This document shows positions 50,303 to 62,595 of a DNA stretch of 64,000 nucleotides, one piece after another. Location of the stretch: the NCBI RefSeq assembly GCF_030704535.1, contig NC_081818.1, positions 4,166,501 through 4,230,500 of the forward strand. Direction: 5' to 3'. The notes below the pieces were generated by a model that had not been told where the DNA came from, did not search any database, and saw nothing but the letters and a program-made list of their open reading frames with translations. The position numbers and the translations under genes were made by a program. This DNA is from Vitis vinifera (lineage: Eukaryota; Streptophyta; Magnoliopsida; Vitales; Vitaceae). How positions within the stretch are numbered: the first letter of the stretch is position 1; each line of letters opens with the position of its first letter.

Positions 50303-53300
50303 TCAGTTCATGGAAGCTTGAATTTCTTCAAGAGTTCGGCCTTTTGTTTCAGGTACCAGCATGACTATGAATACTACGGCTGCTGCACAAACAAATGCAT
50401 ATCCAAAAAATGTACCTGAAAGACCATATCGTTTAGTGGACATCATTAGTTTAACAAAATTCTATCGAACACCAAGAATTCTAAAATTCGGTTCCAAGGC
50501 CTGAAAATTTTTACCCTCTTTTTGGAAGAGTAAAAACACTACATAGGAAAAATGCTGAAAGAGGTAATGGCATAATTCCAAAATTTGCTTGAAAGATTTT
50601 GTCCTAAATGTAAATTTTCTTGGAGTGCATAACATTTTAGACTTGACAGCTATATGGGAAAAAAATGCAGAACATACCGTGTGAGCTCCAATTCATGAGA
50701 AAGTTAAAAGTGTAGGATACAGCCCAAGAACCACACCAATTCACTAATGTCACTAGGCTTCCAGCAGTTCCCTTTATGTGTAGTGGGAAGATCTGCATCA
50801 GAAGCAGCTTAAATTAGGCATGAATTTCCTTAGTAATTTCATTTTCAATGATTAGTGATGGTCTTCACAGATTCATGGTTACCTCAGACATTATAACCCA
50901 AGGAATTGCTCCTAATCCTACTGAATAGAAGCCTATATAAACCTGAATCCACATAAAAATATATACATCAAGGTAATGAAAATTTTCACGATAAATAAAA
51001 TATGGAAAAAAACAGAGAACCATACAGTTGAACAGGGAGGAATGTATTAGTAAGGAAGTCATTTTCCTTCATGCTGAGATTTGAATTTTACAATAAAATG
51101 ATTAATCTTCTTTGTAGTATGGGGACAGTGCACGGTCTGTGTAACAAACTCCCAGGTTTACAGAATGCAGCCTAGGAGAAAATATTTGTAAAAAAACTGA
51201 AACCTCAATATCACTACTCAAGAGCCTATCAATATTAATGCAGGAGGAAATGAGCCATTCCAGAGTTTCAATTTTAGTATATGTTATATAGTTACCAAAA
51301 TGCCAGTCACTGCAAGGATTGGAACCAAATTGGTTGCCAGCTGATGGGCCTGGTTAACAATCTCAATCTGTTAGAAGTTGAAGGAACTTGATATAAAGAT
51401 GGAATATATGTAAGCTTGATATCTACCTTTAGAAGGAAGGAAGTTCCAGTTAATAGACAGCCAAGAAGCATACCATATGCAGAAACCTAATATGAAAAAC
51501 AAGATTCAATTTAATCTTCTTTCTCTTGATTCATGTGGGGTCTCAAAAAATTAATCTTAAAAAAAGGATGGTCTCAATAGTGCCTACTATCAAAAGGGGT
51601 CTTCTCCCAAGTCTGTCAATTAAGCTTCCTCCAAATGCAGTAACAATGACCTGAGGAAGAATATTAAAATAGTAACAAGTGCAAAACAAGAGAGAGAGAG
51701 AAAGAGAGAGAGAGACCTGTAGACAAGCATAAAGAATGCCTCCAACATTGGGAGGGACTCCTGAGATTGTAGATCAACTGATAGTAAGCATAATTTTATT
51801 TTGAAAACACAGCTCAAATAAGAAGAATCTTAAGCAATCTAGGAGTTCACCTGCAGATACAAAGATTTGACCAGCATAGAATACAATTCCATTAATTCCT
51901 CCAAACTGCTGAAAAACCATCAAACCAACTCCAACCTGTTTTTGGAATGAGACAGAAAGAGAGCATAAGAACATGAGAATTAAAAGGACACACAAATCAT
52001 GTCAACATTAGACCAATGCTTACAACGACTGAGCGGATGTTTTGTTTACCAAGCAAATCCATTATTGTGACTTTAGGGAGGAGCTCATGAGTCACTATAT
52101 ATTCCTGTCAAATGACAAAGAGAATTGCAATCTCGTTTATACCATATGTCAAATTTTCTTTGTCCCTAAGCACTATGGTTATGAGGAACTGAAATAAACA
52201 GGAGAAACAAAATCAGAAAAAGGACACAGTAAGAAAGAATTATATTCAAGTGCTAAAGAGACTCCAGGATTACTTGGATTTCAGCCACTTCTTCAGAAAT
52301 ATCAGCATCTGCGCCCCGAAGCTTTTGTAGTGAAAGTTTAAATTCTTTCTCATTGCCAACTTTTGCCTGCAGCACAAAATTCAGTTTGTACCCAGAGATG
52401 CACCAAAATCTATATTGCTCCCCACAAACACATATATCAATGACTTTGTTCAAGCACCCAAAGTATTATGATTTGGTTTAGAAACCATTTTTAGCCCTTG
52501 TCAATATTTGGAAGGAATCCTATAATAATGCGGATTATTTGAAAGATTTTCAAATTCATGGAGATTTTTAATAGAAAATGTTGAACAAATTCAGAAGGTT
52601 TACAAAAATTCAATCAAAATCAGATAAAAATTTTGCAGCTCAGTTGGAATTCACAACTTGATATTACCAGCCATCTAGGGGACTCTGGAATGAAAAAGAG
52701 ACCCACGAGAAGAACCATGCATGGGACAATTCCTGCATATTAATCCAAATGCGAGTAAATCTTATGTTCAAGAACTTATATTCATTCTCATTATCTCAAC
52801 TGCTAATGGATAATCCTATATGAACATCAATAATTTGAAGAGTTCATGCTTAGCATTCAGCAGGTATAGTCATAGATGAAATTAAATAGTTGAAGTGTTT
52901 TTCTTTAACAAGAATAATTGTAGAGCATTTGAAGATACCTGTTAAAGCCAATATCCTCCATGTTACGATTGCACCTATAACATAGGCAATGAACAGGCCA
53001 GTGACAATAAAGAGCTGCGAAGCAAGTAGATTGCCCGTAAAAGGCTTAACAATGGTGATGAAAACAAAAGCCAAATGCCCACTATAAGCTGTTCAGAACA
53101 AGATTGTTTCTGGAAGCAACTTTGAGGAATAATGCTTCTACTTGAATCCTTTTAGAAGTTTTTGAATCAGGTGACCATTTCAAATTCGAAAAGAATTCTT
53201 CTCAGTTTACATGTCCAATTACTTAATTTTTAGACTAACTGGATCTACTAATAAATCACATTGAAATCATTCCATTATAAATTATTCTTCAACAAAATTG

Positions 53301-54961
53301 CTTCTGAAAACAATGCAAACAATAAAATAAAATAAAAACTTCTACCTGATTTGCTGTTGCTAGTGCTCCTCGAAGATTCTTAGGTGTTATTTCAGCAATG
53401 AAGACTGGTACCTGTTCATCCAGAGGAAGAGAGAGATGTTTAATGCTTCTTAAGTTGCATATTTATCGGAATTTCATATCCAAGAAGAGAAGCTCCACAT
53501 AAAAGCATACCACATAAGAAAGAACACCAATTCCATATCCTAGTAAAAATCTCCCAGAATAAAGGGAAAAAGATCCCTACATTGAAACATCCAGAGGGTA
53601 AAACATGAAGAAAAGCATATACAAATATATCAAAATTATAATTGAAAATTGGAGATATCCTACAAAAGATAAGTAGACTGTGAACCATCCTGCTATACAG
53701 ATCATGGACGACATCCCCATGGCCTGATTCCACCCACAAAGAAAGCAAGTTGTGAGAGAAGGTTTGTGCAGGAAAAATGCTCAAATATGAACAATCTTGA
53801 CAGAGTATCCTCCATCTTACCCCTTTTCGACCAATAAAATCAGCAATCTGCCCACTCGTGATAGCACCAATCATTGCACCAATGGTCAATATGGACCCAA
53901 AAAATGAGTACTGCATTTTACATAAGTTTCCATCAAACTTGATATTCAAATTGTAAGAACTTAATCAGTAACACTAGCTTTTTGTCTATTGCAGAATAAG
54001 TTGCCAATGCACTATGATATCATGTATAAATTTTGTATGGATCTATCAGGTATATAACGATGAGCCAAAATGTTATAAACATTCAATTATGAAGGTATGA
54101 TCAATATAAAGTTACAAGTGGACCTCTGAGTAAGATATCCCAAGGTCATCCATTATACCATACTCGGCAGGTGCAGAGTATCCTACCTGCATAGCCAATA
54201 GCTTATAAGTTAGATAACAAGCCCTACCTTTGCCAGTGGAAAATAAAATCAATAAAAAAAATGTACATAAACAGATCTAAGTGTTTTTCCATATGAGGCA
54301 GGTACCACAATAAGTTCACAACAAAAAAAAAAAAGAAAGGTAGAAGGAAAGAAAGACAAGATAGTAACATCATGATTTTGTTGTTCACATGAATATTCAT
54401 TTGAAAGTATTTGTACACTATGAGATGACCTATTTCCCAGAACACAACAACCAAAAAATAAAATAGTGGATATAAAGGCAAAGAATGCGATTTTGGAGAA
54501 TAGTATCTTTTGACAAGAATAGAATGCTTCATTGTGCTGCAAGCACCATAGCACTGACAAGCCTCTAGAATTATTTCTGGGATATGCATTTTCCTAGCAC
54601 AGAAAACAGTCTACAACAAGATCAACTGCAACAACAATCCATTTAAAATCCTATCAAATCAAGTAATGTTGTGGCTAATTGATTTGTAGGTATGGCTAGT
54701 AGAATTTGTTTCCATTTCTTTCCAAGTTCATCAACTCCGAAAATCATGTTCAAGCCAAAATGAGGTAAACACACCATTAGAAGAGATCTCAATACTTACA
54801 CATGACCCAAACTCGAAAGAGCCACAGACAGCAACCAATGTACTAAGAAGAACCACCCATAGTCCACCATTGTTGCTCTGGATTTGTACTTCTTTTTTTT
54901 GCCCAATAAGTGGCTTTGTTATAGTGTCATTACCCTTCTCAACATCTTGTCTGGTTGCCAT
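50303..54961 (-). CDS. ERD6L: ERD6-like 7-type MFS transporter, 18 exons, second of a tandem pair
   Basis: Complete and closely matching the 41,101-45,814 gene exon by exon and in several introns. Exon 1 (54,961 to about 54,802) encodes [19 protein letters not shown] and TM1 ([17 protein letters not shown]). Then [21 protein letters not shown], the exon ending [81 protein letters not shown] (about 52,668-52,733), [131 protein letters not shown] and [20 protein letters not shown] at 50,303-50,305. It keeps the family consensus where its partner has drifted (GGINGI versus GGYNGI, NLRG versus NHRG). A pyrimidine-rich tract ending TAG precedes the ATG, again hinting at a 5' UTR intron. It is the transporter nearest RKF3. 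Confidence 0.9.
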
Positions 54962-55213
54962 TTTTTCCTACCTACACTACATGAAATAGGAAAGGAAGAA
55001 CAGAACAGACAAAGGAGTTTATGCAGAAGAACAAGAAGGAAAACGATCAGGAAGAATTCAAAGAATCATGTGCTTAGCCATGAATATGGCCCACATGACC
55101 AAATCTCTGAAACAAGTCGAGTCCATAAAGCTCATCCTAATAAGTGAAACAGACTACCAACCTAAAGCTCTTCCAGAGTCTTCAACCTAATGATGCATTT
55201 TCTGAGAAGCATA

Positions 55214-55221
55214 TATTTATA
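55214..55221 (-). promoter_or_regulatory. TATA box of the 50,303-54,961 transporter
   Basis: TATAAATA on the minus strand (context TCAGTATAAATATATGC), about 255 bp upstream of the start codon, aligned with the TATA box of the tandem partner. Similarity between the two upstream regions continues to about 55,320 (46,190 in the partner). Confidence 0.6.
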
Positions 55222-55329
55222 CTGAAAAAGTGCAACCGAAATGCCAAGCATGAATCAGATTACCTGAGAGGGTAAAGGAAAACACAGAAAGCCGAGTCAC
55301 TGGGATTGTCATTATTCTCATTTCATCTA

Positions 55330-57769
55330 ATCAGAGTCATCAGCATTAATAACACCATCAAGTGAGTATAGAACAAAGGGTATTACATTGCTTCTAAATT
55401 TACTCTTATTTACTTTCATTTTGTGGCCATCACACCTTCCCCTGGAAAAATGCCTTTTATCTTAAGTTTAAATTGTGTTAGAAAGATCATTTTTTTTCAG
55501 ATTTTGAACTTACATAAACATTATCACACCATGTATTGTGATATTTTCATATTTCCAGAAACATGTTTTATTCGTTCGTATTTACAACTTGGGAATAATG
55601 AGCCATTTGACATTGTCCATCTAAAACCAACTAACTCAGTATAAAATCAGCCAAAAAGATTGTAATACAAAATAGACAGGGCACTGTAAATGCAGAACTC
55701 CCAGAAGTCCTTCTAGTTCTTACCTGGCATTCTCTCAACTAGCTGTCGCGCACACACAATGCATTCTGTCAACTAGCTGTTGCGCATACACAATGCATGC
55801 ATAACATTAACGTGGATGTTATTCAAGCATATCATGACAGCACATAGATTTCAATGAAACCTTCCATTTTAAGCTATGCATTTATTCGGAGCTAGAATTG
55901 GTATTTTACAATAAACATGCTATAAAAGTTCAAAATAAACCTTCTGATTCAAGTTTATCACACATTAACCACACAAAAAACTAATCAAATACCAAAAAAA
56001 ATGTAGTTGCGCATTTATCATGAGTCATTTGTGCTATGAAAGCTAGTTACTTAAGATAATATAAGGTCATCTTAAACCATCCAACTCAATTATATCAAAT
56101 TGCCATAGAACTAATCCAACCATTAAAACTATCTCACCTTAAGCCTCGTCTTTCTTTAACTTATAGGCCAACTTTGACATAAAAGAAAGATAAACAAATA
56201 TGTAGATTTTATGTTTGATAAATATTTGAGGAAATATTTATTGCTTTTCCATGGAAAGCAGGGAAAAAAAAAATCCCCAAGTAAAATACATGTATGATAA
56301 ACTCACCTCCAATCCAAGGGGTATCTCAAATTGCCATAATTTGTTAAATTCACAAGATTGTAGTAACCTTGTAATAGAAATCACAAGGCTAATTCCCATC
56401 CAAAGTATTTCCTACAAAATCCCAATCTGCAAAGCCCAAAAGTAATAGTCCATTGTAAAGCAAGAAAAAGTAGATGCTATGCATTAATCACACAATGCAA
56501 AGATAGAAACTTTCACTTGATCAGCTTCTTGAGATTCAAGAGCACATCACCATAAATGGGATCAATCACTCATTCAGTAGATTAAAATGGTCATATGAAT
56601 GTAAAATCAAAATTTTACCTAGAGAAAAGATAATCTCAAACCCATACCACAAGAAATGAAATTTTCATAATGGCAATGATTGATCAGGTTATTGGCAACC
56701 CCATTTATCATTGTGCGCAAAAAAGAATGCCAGTGCCAGAATTGAGGTGCATTGAATATATATTAGCAGGAAAATAAAAAATAAAAAAGGTTCTTTATCC
56801 TCTCATGGGTATAAGCAATACATACCAATAGAAGAACCAGACCAAAAAAACTGTGGGCTTTTTAGGATTTTAAGGTTTGAAAAAGAATAAATAAATGCAG
56901 CCATTTTCTGGCGTGGAACAGAGCGCAAGCTTCTTCTTCTTCATCCAAGTCCTGCAATTGATAGGAGAGAGGGTATGGGGCTTTGCTTCTGATGGGTACT
57001 GCAAAACGCAGTTCACACGCCCATTCTTGAGGTTGAGGAAGGTTCAATTCAAAACGAAACCGCTCGGATTTTTCCGTTTCCTTTGAATTTCACCGCGTCC
57101 TCAAACGACGTCGTTTTGAAAATTTGCCCATCAAAACGACACTACTCTCTAAATTCGACTGTTCATTTCATTTGATCCCACTATCATAAATATTATTTTA
57201 TTATTTTATACATTAATCCCATTGATTAGACCTGATATATTTTTTTTTTATAATTTAATCTTATTGTTTGTATTCATATCCAATTGTCTAAATTTTATTG
57301 TACACTTTTAATAATTCCAATAAAGGATTTCGTGTCCGTCTCTTCGATACTTTAAACTTTTTGCTATTTTATTTATTTTTTTGTGGAAAAATTTGTATCA
57401 GGTTAGGTACAAAATTTAAAAAATGATAATAAAAGTGGAGCCCAAGAGAATTTTATTTTGAACTTTCAACCCTATAATTAAATCCACTTTGTTTGTTTCT
57501 CAAAAGAGGGTTGCACTTTGTATTAAGAAAGATGATTTCATTCTAATCTTAATCCATTCTATTCAATAAAAATATACTTTTGATTCATTCCATTCTATTC
57601 AAGTTAGGATCAACTTAGTATATAAATGGAAGTTTGACAGATAATAATTGGTTCACAAGCTTGGAGAAAGAAACCATTTTCCTAGAAATTGCAGGTGTAT
57701 TCTCATCATACTACTCCATTATAAAAAAGCAAGAAAAGCAGAATATTATTTGATTAAGACTAAGAATAA

Positions 57770-57823
<54 letters not shown>

Positions 57824-58250
57824 GAGTAAGTTTTTGTTTGTACTTGATAAATTGATTGATGGATCAGGTGGTAAATAATGTCCTAATCCACAATACTTAT
57901 ATGTTTATTAGGCCTAGATTTCAATGCACCTAAAGTTGGATCTCTATAAACTGATTCTTTAAGCATTCTTAGGAGAGTGAGCAAAATCAAGTATGACATA
58001 GAAAGGAAAGAACTCTAATGTCCCACATCGATTGATTACTAATATTACTTAGGACTTAATATGGTGTTATTTACTATTAGAGAGAGGTTCACCCTGCTCA
58101 TTGACGTGGGCGCTCTAGCAAAATTGAGTGGGAGTGTTGGCGTGAGTGAGTGATTGATTACTAACATTGTTTGGGCTTATATATGGGGGCCTCTGGTTTG
58201 TGCTCTAATCTTTGCTAATGCATATGGAAGTCATTAAACTTCGAAGTCCA
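55330..58250. other. Intergenic DNA between the transporter array and RKF3
   Basis: Mostly AT-rich, no gene recognised. A less AT-rich patch at 56,860-57,120 has overlapping 60-codon frames on both strands and ends with AAACGACGTCGTTT (about 57,103-57,116), an ACGT-core palindrome, and AAAACGACAC nearby. This looks like a promoter or first-exon region on the minus strand and could be a distal 5' UTR exon, but no donor site was found. Confidence 0.4.
57772..57823. repeat. (CT)n(AT)n compound microsatellite
   Basis: A CT dinucleotide run directly followed by an AT run. Confidence 0.9.
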
Positions 58251-58453
58251 GGAAAAGATTTCAATAGCATAAGCACAATTTAACCAGTATCTTTCATTGA
58301 TTCTCTGTACAAAATGGATATAAAGATATACACTTGTGAAGCAGAAAATGGATGGAGCCAGGTATGTCCTAGAACCTGGGGTAGAACCAATCACAGTGTC
58401 AGACTACTGCTTCCCAATCACAATACAACTCACCATTATGTGGTTACTTCTGT

Positions 58454-60268
58454 TCACAATGCAGCAGATGCTATAAGAATGGATGGAATTGGAAGGTTGG
58501 TTTCCAACATCTTCACAATCTTGTCCATTGTTGGCCTAGATTCTAACACTGGATGGCAACAAAGAACAGCAATAAGAACGTGCCGCTCCATTACTTCTGT
58601 CAACCCCAATTCAGGCATTTCTTCATCCACAACATCGATTGGTCTTCCTTCCTTCACTAATGACCAAGCCCATTCTGTCAAAAGCAAAGCCTGTGGTCCA
58701 TTGGCTGCCATGAATGCTTTCTTCCCACTCAGAAGCTCCAAAAGCACAACCCCAAAGCTGTAAACATCGCTTCTCTCAGTTAACTTCCCGAACAAGGCAT
58801 ACTCTGGTGCAACATAGCCAAGAGTCCCAGCCACTCTGGTGCTCAAGTGTGTTATCCCCTCTGGATTGACCTTTGCAAGGCCGAAATCTGCCACTTTTGC
58901 CTCAAAAGTTTCATCCAAAAGTATGTTACTTGCTTTGATATCTCTATGGATGATAGCTGGCTGTGCCCCATAGTGCAAATAAGCCAGCCCCCTCGCTGTT
59001 CCAAGGGCAATGTTCTGGCGAATTGGCCAGCTGAGTTTCTTTCCCACTGATCCAAAAAGATGGTCATGGAGGCTTCCATTAGGCATCAAGTCGCACACAA
59101 TTATTCTCTGGTGGCCTTCCATGGGAACCGTCGCAGTACAATAGCCTCTCAAAACAACAAGATTCATGTGCCTAACGCTAGCTAAGACCTCTACTTCATG
59201 CGTAAAAACTGCATCCCCAGATGCAGAGCAGTTCTTGAACCTTTTGAAGGCAACTTCAGACCCATCTGGTAGTATCCCCTTGTAGACATTCCCATATCCT
59301 CCCTGCCCAATTATATTCTCCCTTGAGAAATTCATGGTAGCCCTTTTGATTTCCTCAAACTTGAACTTCACCAGTGTGTCACTCCCAGTCATAGAGCCAA
59401 AACCTGAGTCCAAACTAGTCTCCATTTTAGCACAAACTTCCATCTCCCTCTCCAATTTTCTGTGTCTTGTCCAGAGAAACCAAGCTGCTGCAAAAGCCCC
59501 AAAGAACCCAATAACACAACCTAACACAGCCCCAGAAATCAGAATCTTATATCTCTTATTTCTTATATGATGTGGGGAGAAGTCAAGTGAGAACAGACAC
59601 TTCGCAGTGGCAACATCTGTTGGGCCATATGGATTAACCCAACCAGCTGCATACATAAAGGAATATCCAGCACAGTCAGAGGCATTTCCAATCCCTGATC
59701 CACTAAGGTAAGATGCCTGGAGACTCCCCAAATTCTCTTTACACAATGCACAAGAAGTACTATTGCCCAGAGACTGGTTGCAGTAACACCTAACTTCCTG
59801 CAACTTGGACTCTGGAATCAAGCTTTCAAACTCTGACCCAGATGAAATATTCATACAACTCTCTGAAACCCATTCAGGATGATAGCCACAAGCCAATTCT
59901 ATGTCAAAACCACTCACCAAGTCGCTTACCAAGAGCCGGTAGGACTCCCAACAAACCTTGGTAGTACTTGAAGGAGGAAGAAAGTACCCATCGGTTCGGA
60001 GGTATTCAGATCGAATTACGCGGATCCCTTCAAGAACATAATTGCACTGTGTTGGGACATCACGAAAAGAAGGCCTGGGAATGCCTTCCACCACCATTTT
60101 CCTGAAAACATCAAAGTTCAGAGGACATGAGGGACCGGGTTCAACTAGTTTTCTATGTGAAATTTTGTAGCCATTTTCGAGGGCGAAACTAACCCGGGAA
60201 AACCCTAAGATTAGCCCTAATGCAAAGACAATGGATAGGAAGGAAGACATTGGGAAGCTAGGTTCCAT
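58454..60268 (-). CDS. RKF3: RKF3-type SPARK-domain receptor-like kinase
   Basis: Intronless frame of 604 residues, close to the roughly 617 of Arabidopsis RKF3 (At2g48010, from memory). Residues 1-29 form a signal peptide (a second Met at 7 could also start it). About 45-228 is the Cys-rich SPARK ectodomain (CPLNFDVFRKMV, CNYVLEGI, CWESY, CYCNQSLGNSTSCALC). A membrane helix spans about 242-266. The kinase has the Gly loop GQGGYG (321-326), the Lys of VAFKRFKN (342), HRDIKASN (441-448), DFG (461-463) and APE (487-489), all intact, so it should be an active Ser/Thr kinase at the plasma membrane. The C-terminal tail is short and unlike the Arabidopsis one. Often labelled 'LRR receptor-like' in databases, but no leucine-rich repeats are visible. 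The ligand is unknown to me. Confidence 0.93.
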   Translation of the reverse strand: MEPSFPMSSFLSIVFALGLILGFSRVSFALENGYKISHRKLVEPGPSCPLNFDVFRKMVVEGIPRPSFRDVPTQCNYVLEGIRVIRSEYLRTDGYFLPPSSTTKVCWESYRLLVSDLVSGFDIELACGYHPEWVSESCMNISSGSEFESLIPESKLQEVRCYCNQSLGNSTSCALCKENLGSLQASYLSGSGIGNASDCAGYSFMYAAGWVNPYGPTDVATAKCLFSLDFSPHHIRNKRYKILISGAVLGCVIGFFGAFAAAWFLWTRHRKLEREMEVCAKMETSLDSGFGSMTGSDTLVKFKFEEIKRATMNFSRENIIGQGGYGNVYKGILPDGSEVAFKRFKNCSASGDAVFTHEVEVLASVRHMNLVVLRGYCTATVPMEGHQRIIVCDLMPNGSLHDHLFGSVGKKLSWPIRQNIALGTARGLAYLHYGAQPAIIHRDIKASNILLDETFEAKVADFGLAKVNPEGITHLSTRVAGTLGYVAPEYALFGKLTERSDVYSFGVVLLELLSGKKAFMAANGPQALLLTEWAWSLVKEGRPIDVVDEEMPELGLTEVMERHVLIAVLCCHPVLESRPTMDKIVKMLETNLPIPSILIASAAL

Positions 60269-60274
60269 GGGAAG

Positions 60275-62590
60275 GTGCCATAACTGATTTTGAAGTGCTA
60301 GTTCTGGTAGTTAGTGAAGGATGGGCGGCAGCTAATGTTGGAAAGGGTCATAACTGACTTTTAAACAGGGGAAAACTCTTTAATATTAGTACACATTGCT
60401 GTACATTCTATATTCTATAGACATGACGCTATCAGATATGATTTGGTTTACGGATATTGAGAGAATTTTCTGAGAAATTTCACATGGGGTCTTTGAGTTA
60501 AATGGTTCACTCACCGATCAACTTCAGATCTCTTTCAGATTAGGCATTCTTTGGTTGGTGCTATGACTCCAAACATATGCCACCTGTGGAAACACCATGC
60601 AGAAGGGGTTCATTACAAGAAGACAAAGGAATGTCCAGCTTGTACATGGAAATGTATGTCTTGTCTTCAATACCTAATTGACCTGACATGAAATGGACCC
60701 TGAAAGAAGACTTATCTCATCAAATATTGATTCAATCCCCTACTTTGGTAGGTATACAATTTAGAAGGTCGAAAATTCAATCCCACCTAGTTTAGGATTA
60801 TGAAAAGTGGTAAAAAATGATTTTTTTTTTTTTTGTTCTTCCGAGATATGTCCATCCCATGTGATAATTTTGCTTCAAAATGAATGAAGTCTGAATAGAG
60901 TACATGTGCAGAAAGTGCATGTAAGGTTTTTAGGCTGCTAACACTGGGTCAAACTAAGAAGCAAATGAAAATGTCTCTATAGTCATTGTTGGAGATTCTC
61001 AAGCACAATTTGTTGGATTCTTTATTGAGGTTGATGTTGGAGAAAATGCCTAATCAATTGCCTTCCTCAATATCTTATTATTGGCAAGAAGTGCCAAGTC
61101 AAAAAATTGAGATGCTCTCTTTGATTGCTTTACCGTGTTACAATGGTTGTCGTGGAAAGTACGTACAAGTTATCGATTTAACTACCTGAAAAAAGGATTT
61201 ATTCCAAATACTATCGACTGTGTGCAGCATCATGTTCCTCGAAACAGAGTATGCTACATTGACCAGTTAAGCTAGCAGGCCTCTTCAGACCCGTGAGGCA
61301 AGTAGTGCAGCCAAAAACAAAAGAACAAAGAAGAAAACATTGATGCAATCTGCACAGGAATCTGATTTATAGCAAACCAAGAGTTTGAGGATATTTGTAA
61401 ATATTCTTAAGACCAACGCGCATATTATTGAATTATATGCCGTGAAATTAGGACATCAAATAGACATTATATAAAATTTTCACAATGATTGAAGACAAAG
61501 CAACATACATATAATAAAGCTGAGCATTGTTGACTATGTTACCAGTCACGGGATCCGGGTTTAGCTGTGTCATTGACTTGTCTTTTTGGCTGTGGAACTC
61601 AGTCTCATCATCAGTGCATGAGTAAATGGGTGTGGACACCAGAAACAGCATACAAATTGTGCCTGTGAAAATGCCTCCTCAGCTGCAATGGTGCTAGTCC
61701 TCTGAAAAGTTTCATATTCCTTTTATCTTATGTAAGCACAACAATTATCATCATAAAACATCTGATTTTAATCCGGTCTGTGTTGGAAAAAAGGGGGAAA
61801 GATCTGTAAGCAAGGAAAAAGACTAGCAGAATGCATAAAAGAGGAGAAAGGTGAGAGTACTTGAAACTTTGACCATAAACAAAGACAGGTTCTGGGCAAA
61901 TTTACTAGTGTACAATGGCAGACAAACTAATTAAAGTATGTTTTCAATTTTGTATCTTGTGATGTTTAGCATAGAAGATTGTGGCATATAATCTTATAAG
62001 AAAATTAAGGGGTTGAAGGACCTTAATTTATGAGTTGAATAGGGGTGCCCCCAACTCTGGGGAAACTGAGAACAAGAGAGAAGAAAATCTATACAACATA
62101 TCACAAACTACTTCTACATGCTTCTATCTATCCTTCAAAATCATTGCATATCGTCTCCAGCCATATCACCCAACTCTTGGATTGGTACTGAACTGGTGGA
62201 GTTAAAACAAGCTTACTCCACCAGTCTTCTCAAACCAATATGAATCTCTGCTGGCACAGGCCACGGCGACCTCCAAGACACCCTTGCACTCTTCCGCACT
62301 CTTACTATATCTCCAAGAAATTCTCTAGTTCTTCAAAACTAAAGACTACGGATGCAATTATATAGATAAAAGCATCTTTAATTGATGAGAAGACTTCATT
62401 TAAAAATTGAAGTAATGGAATATCAGAAAAGATTTATGACTAATTAATGCATACAAGAATTGTGATTTCTGGACAGCATGAAGAACAGCCTACTTTGGAG
62501 AAAAGCAAGTACCCTTCAAGTTATGTTTCTCTATGATTCATAACAATCAGCTCCTTGTAGCAAATTGATCTTCTATGCAACCATAAAATA
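60275..62590. other. Intergenic DNA between RKF3 and its decayed copy
   Basis: No gene recognised. A plus-strand frame of 67 codons at 60,986-61,189 has no family resemblance that I can see. A perfect 10-bp inverted repeat (CTGGTGGAGT / ACTCCACCAG) sits near 62,195-62,226 and is too small to name. Confidence 0.5.
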
Positions 62591-62595
62591 TGATA

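Noticed and set aside
58022-58033. GTCCCACATCG, identical to the upstream sequence element of plant U-snRNA genes
   Set aside because: No TATA at the required distance and no snRNA sequence follows. TCCCACATCG is also common in plant repeats.
58314-58763. Plus-strand frame of 149 codons
   Set aside because: It overlaps the RKF3 coding region on the opposite strand and has no recognisable domain; it is a shadow of that gene.
62192-62226. Perfect 10-bp inverted repeat with a 12-bp loop
   Set aside because: Too short and isolated to be called a terminator, MITE or RNA gene in a plant genome.
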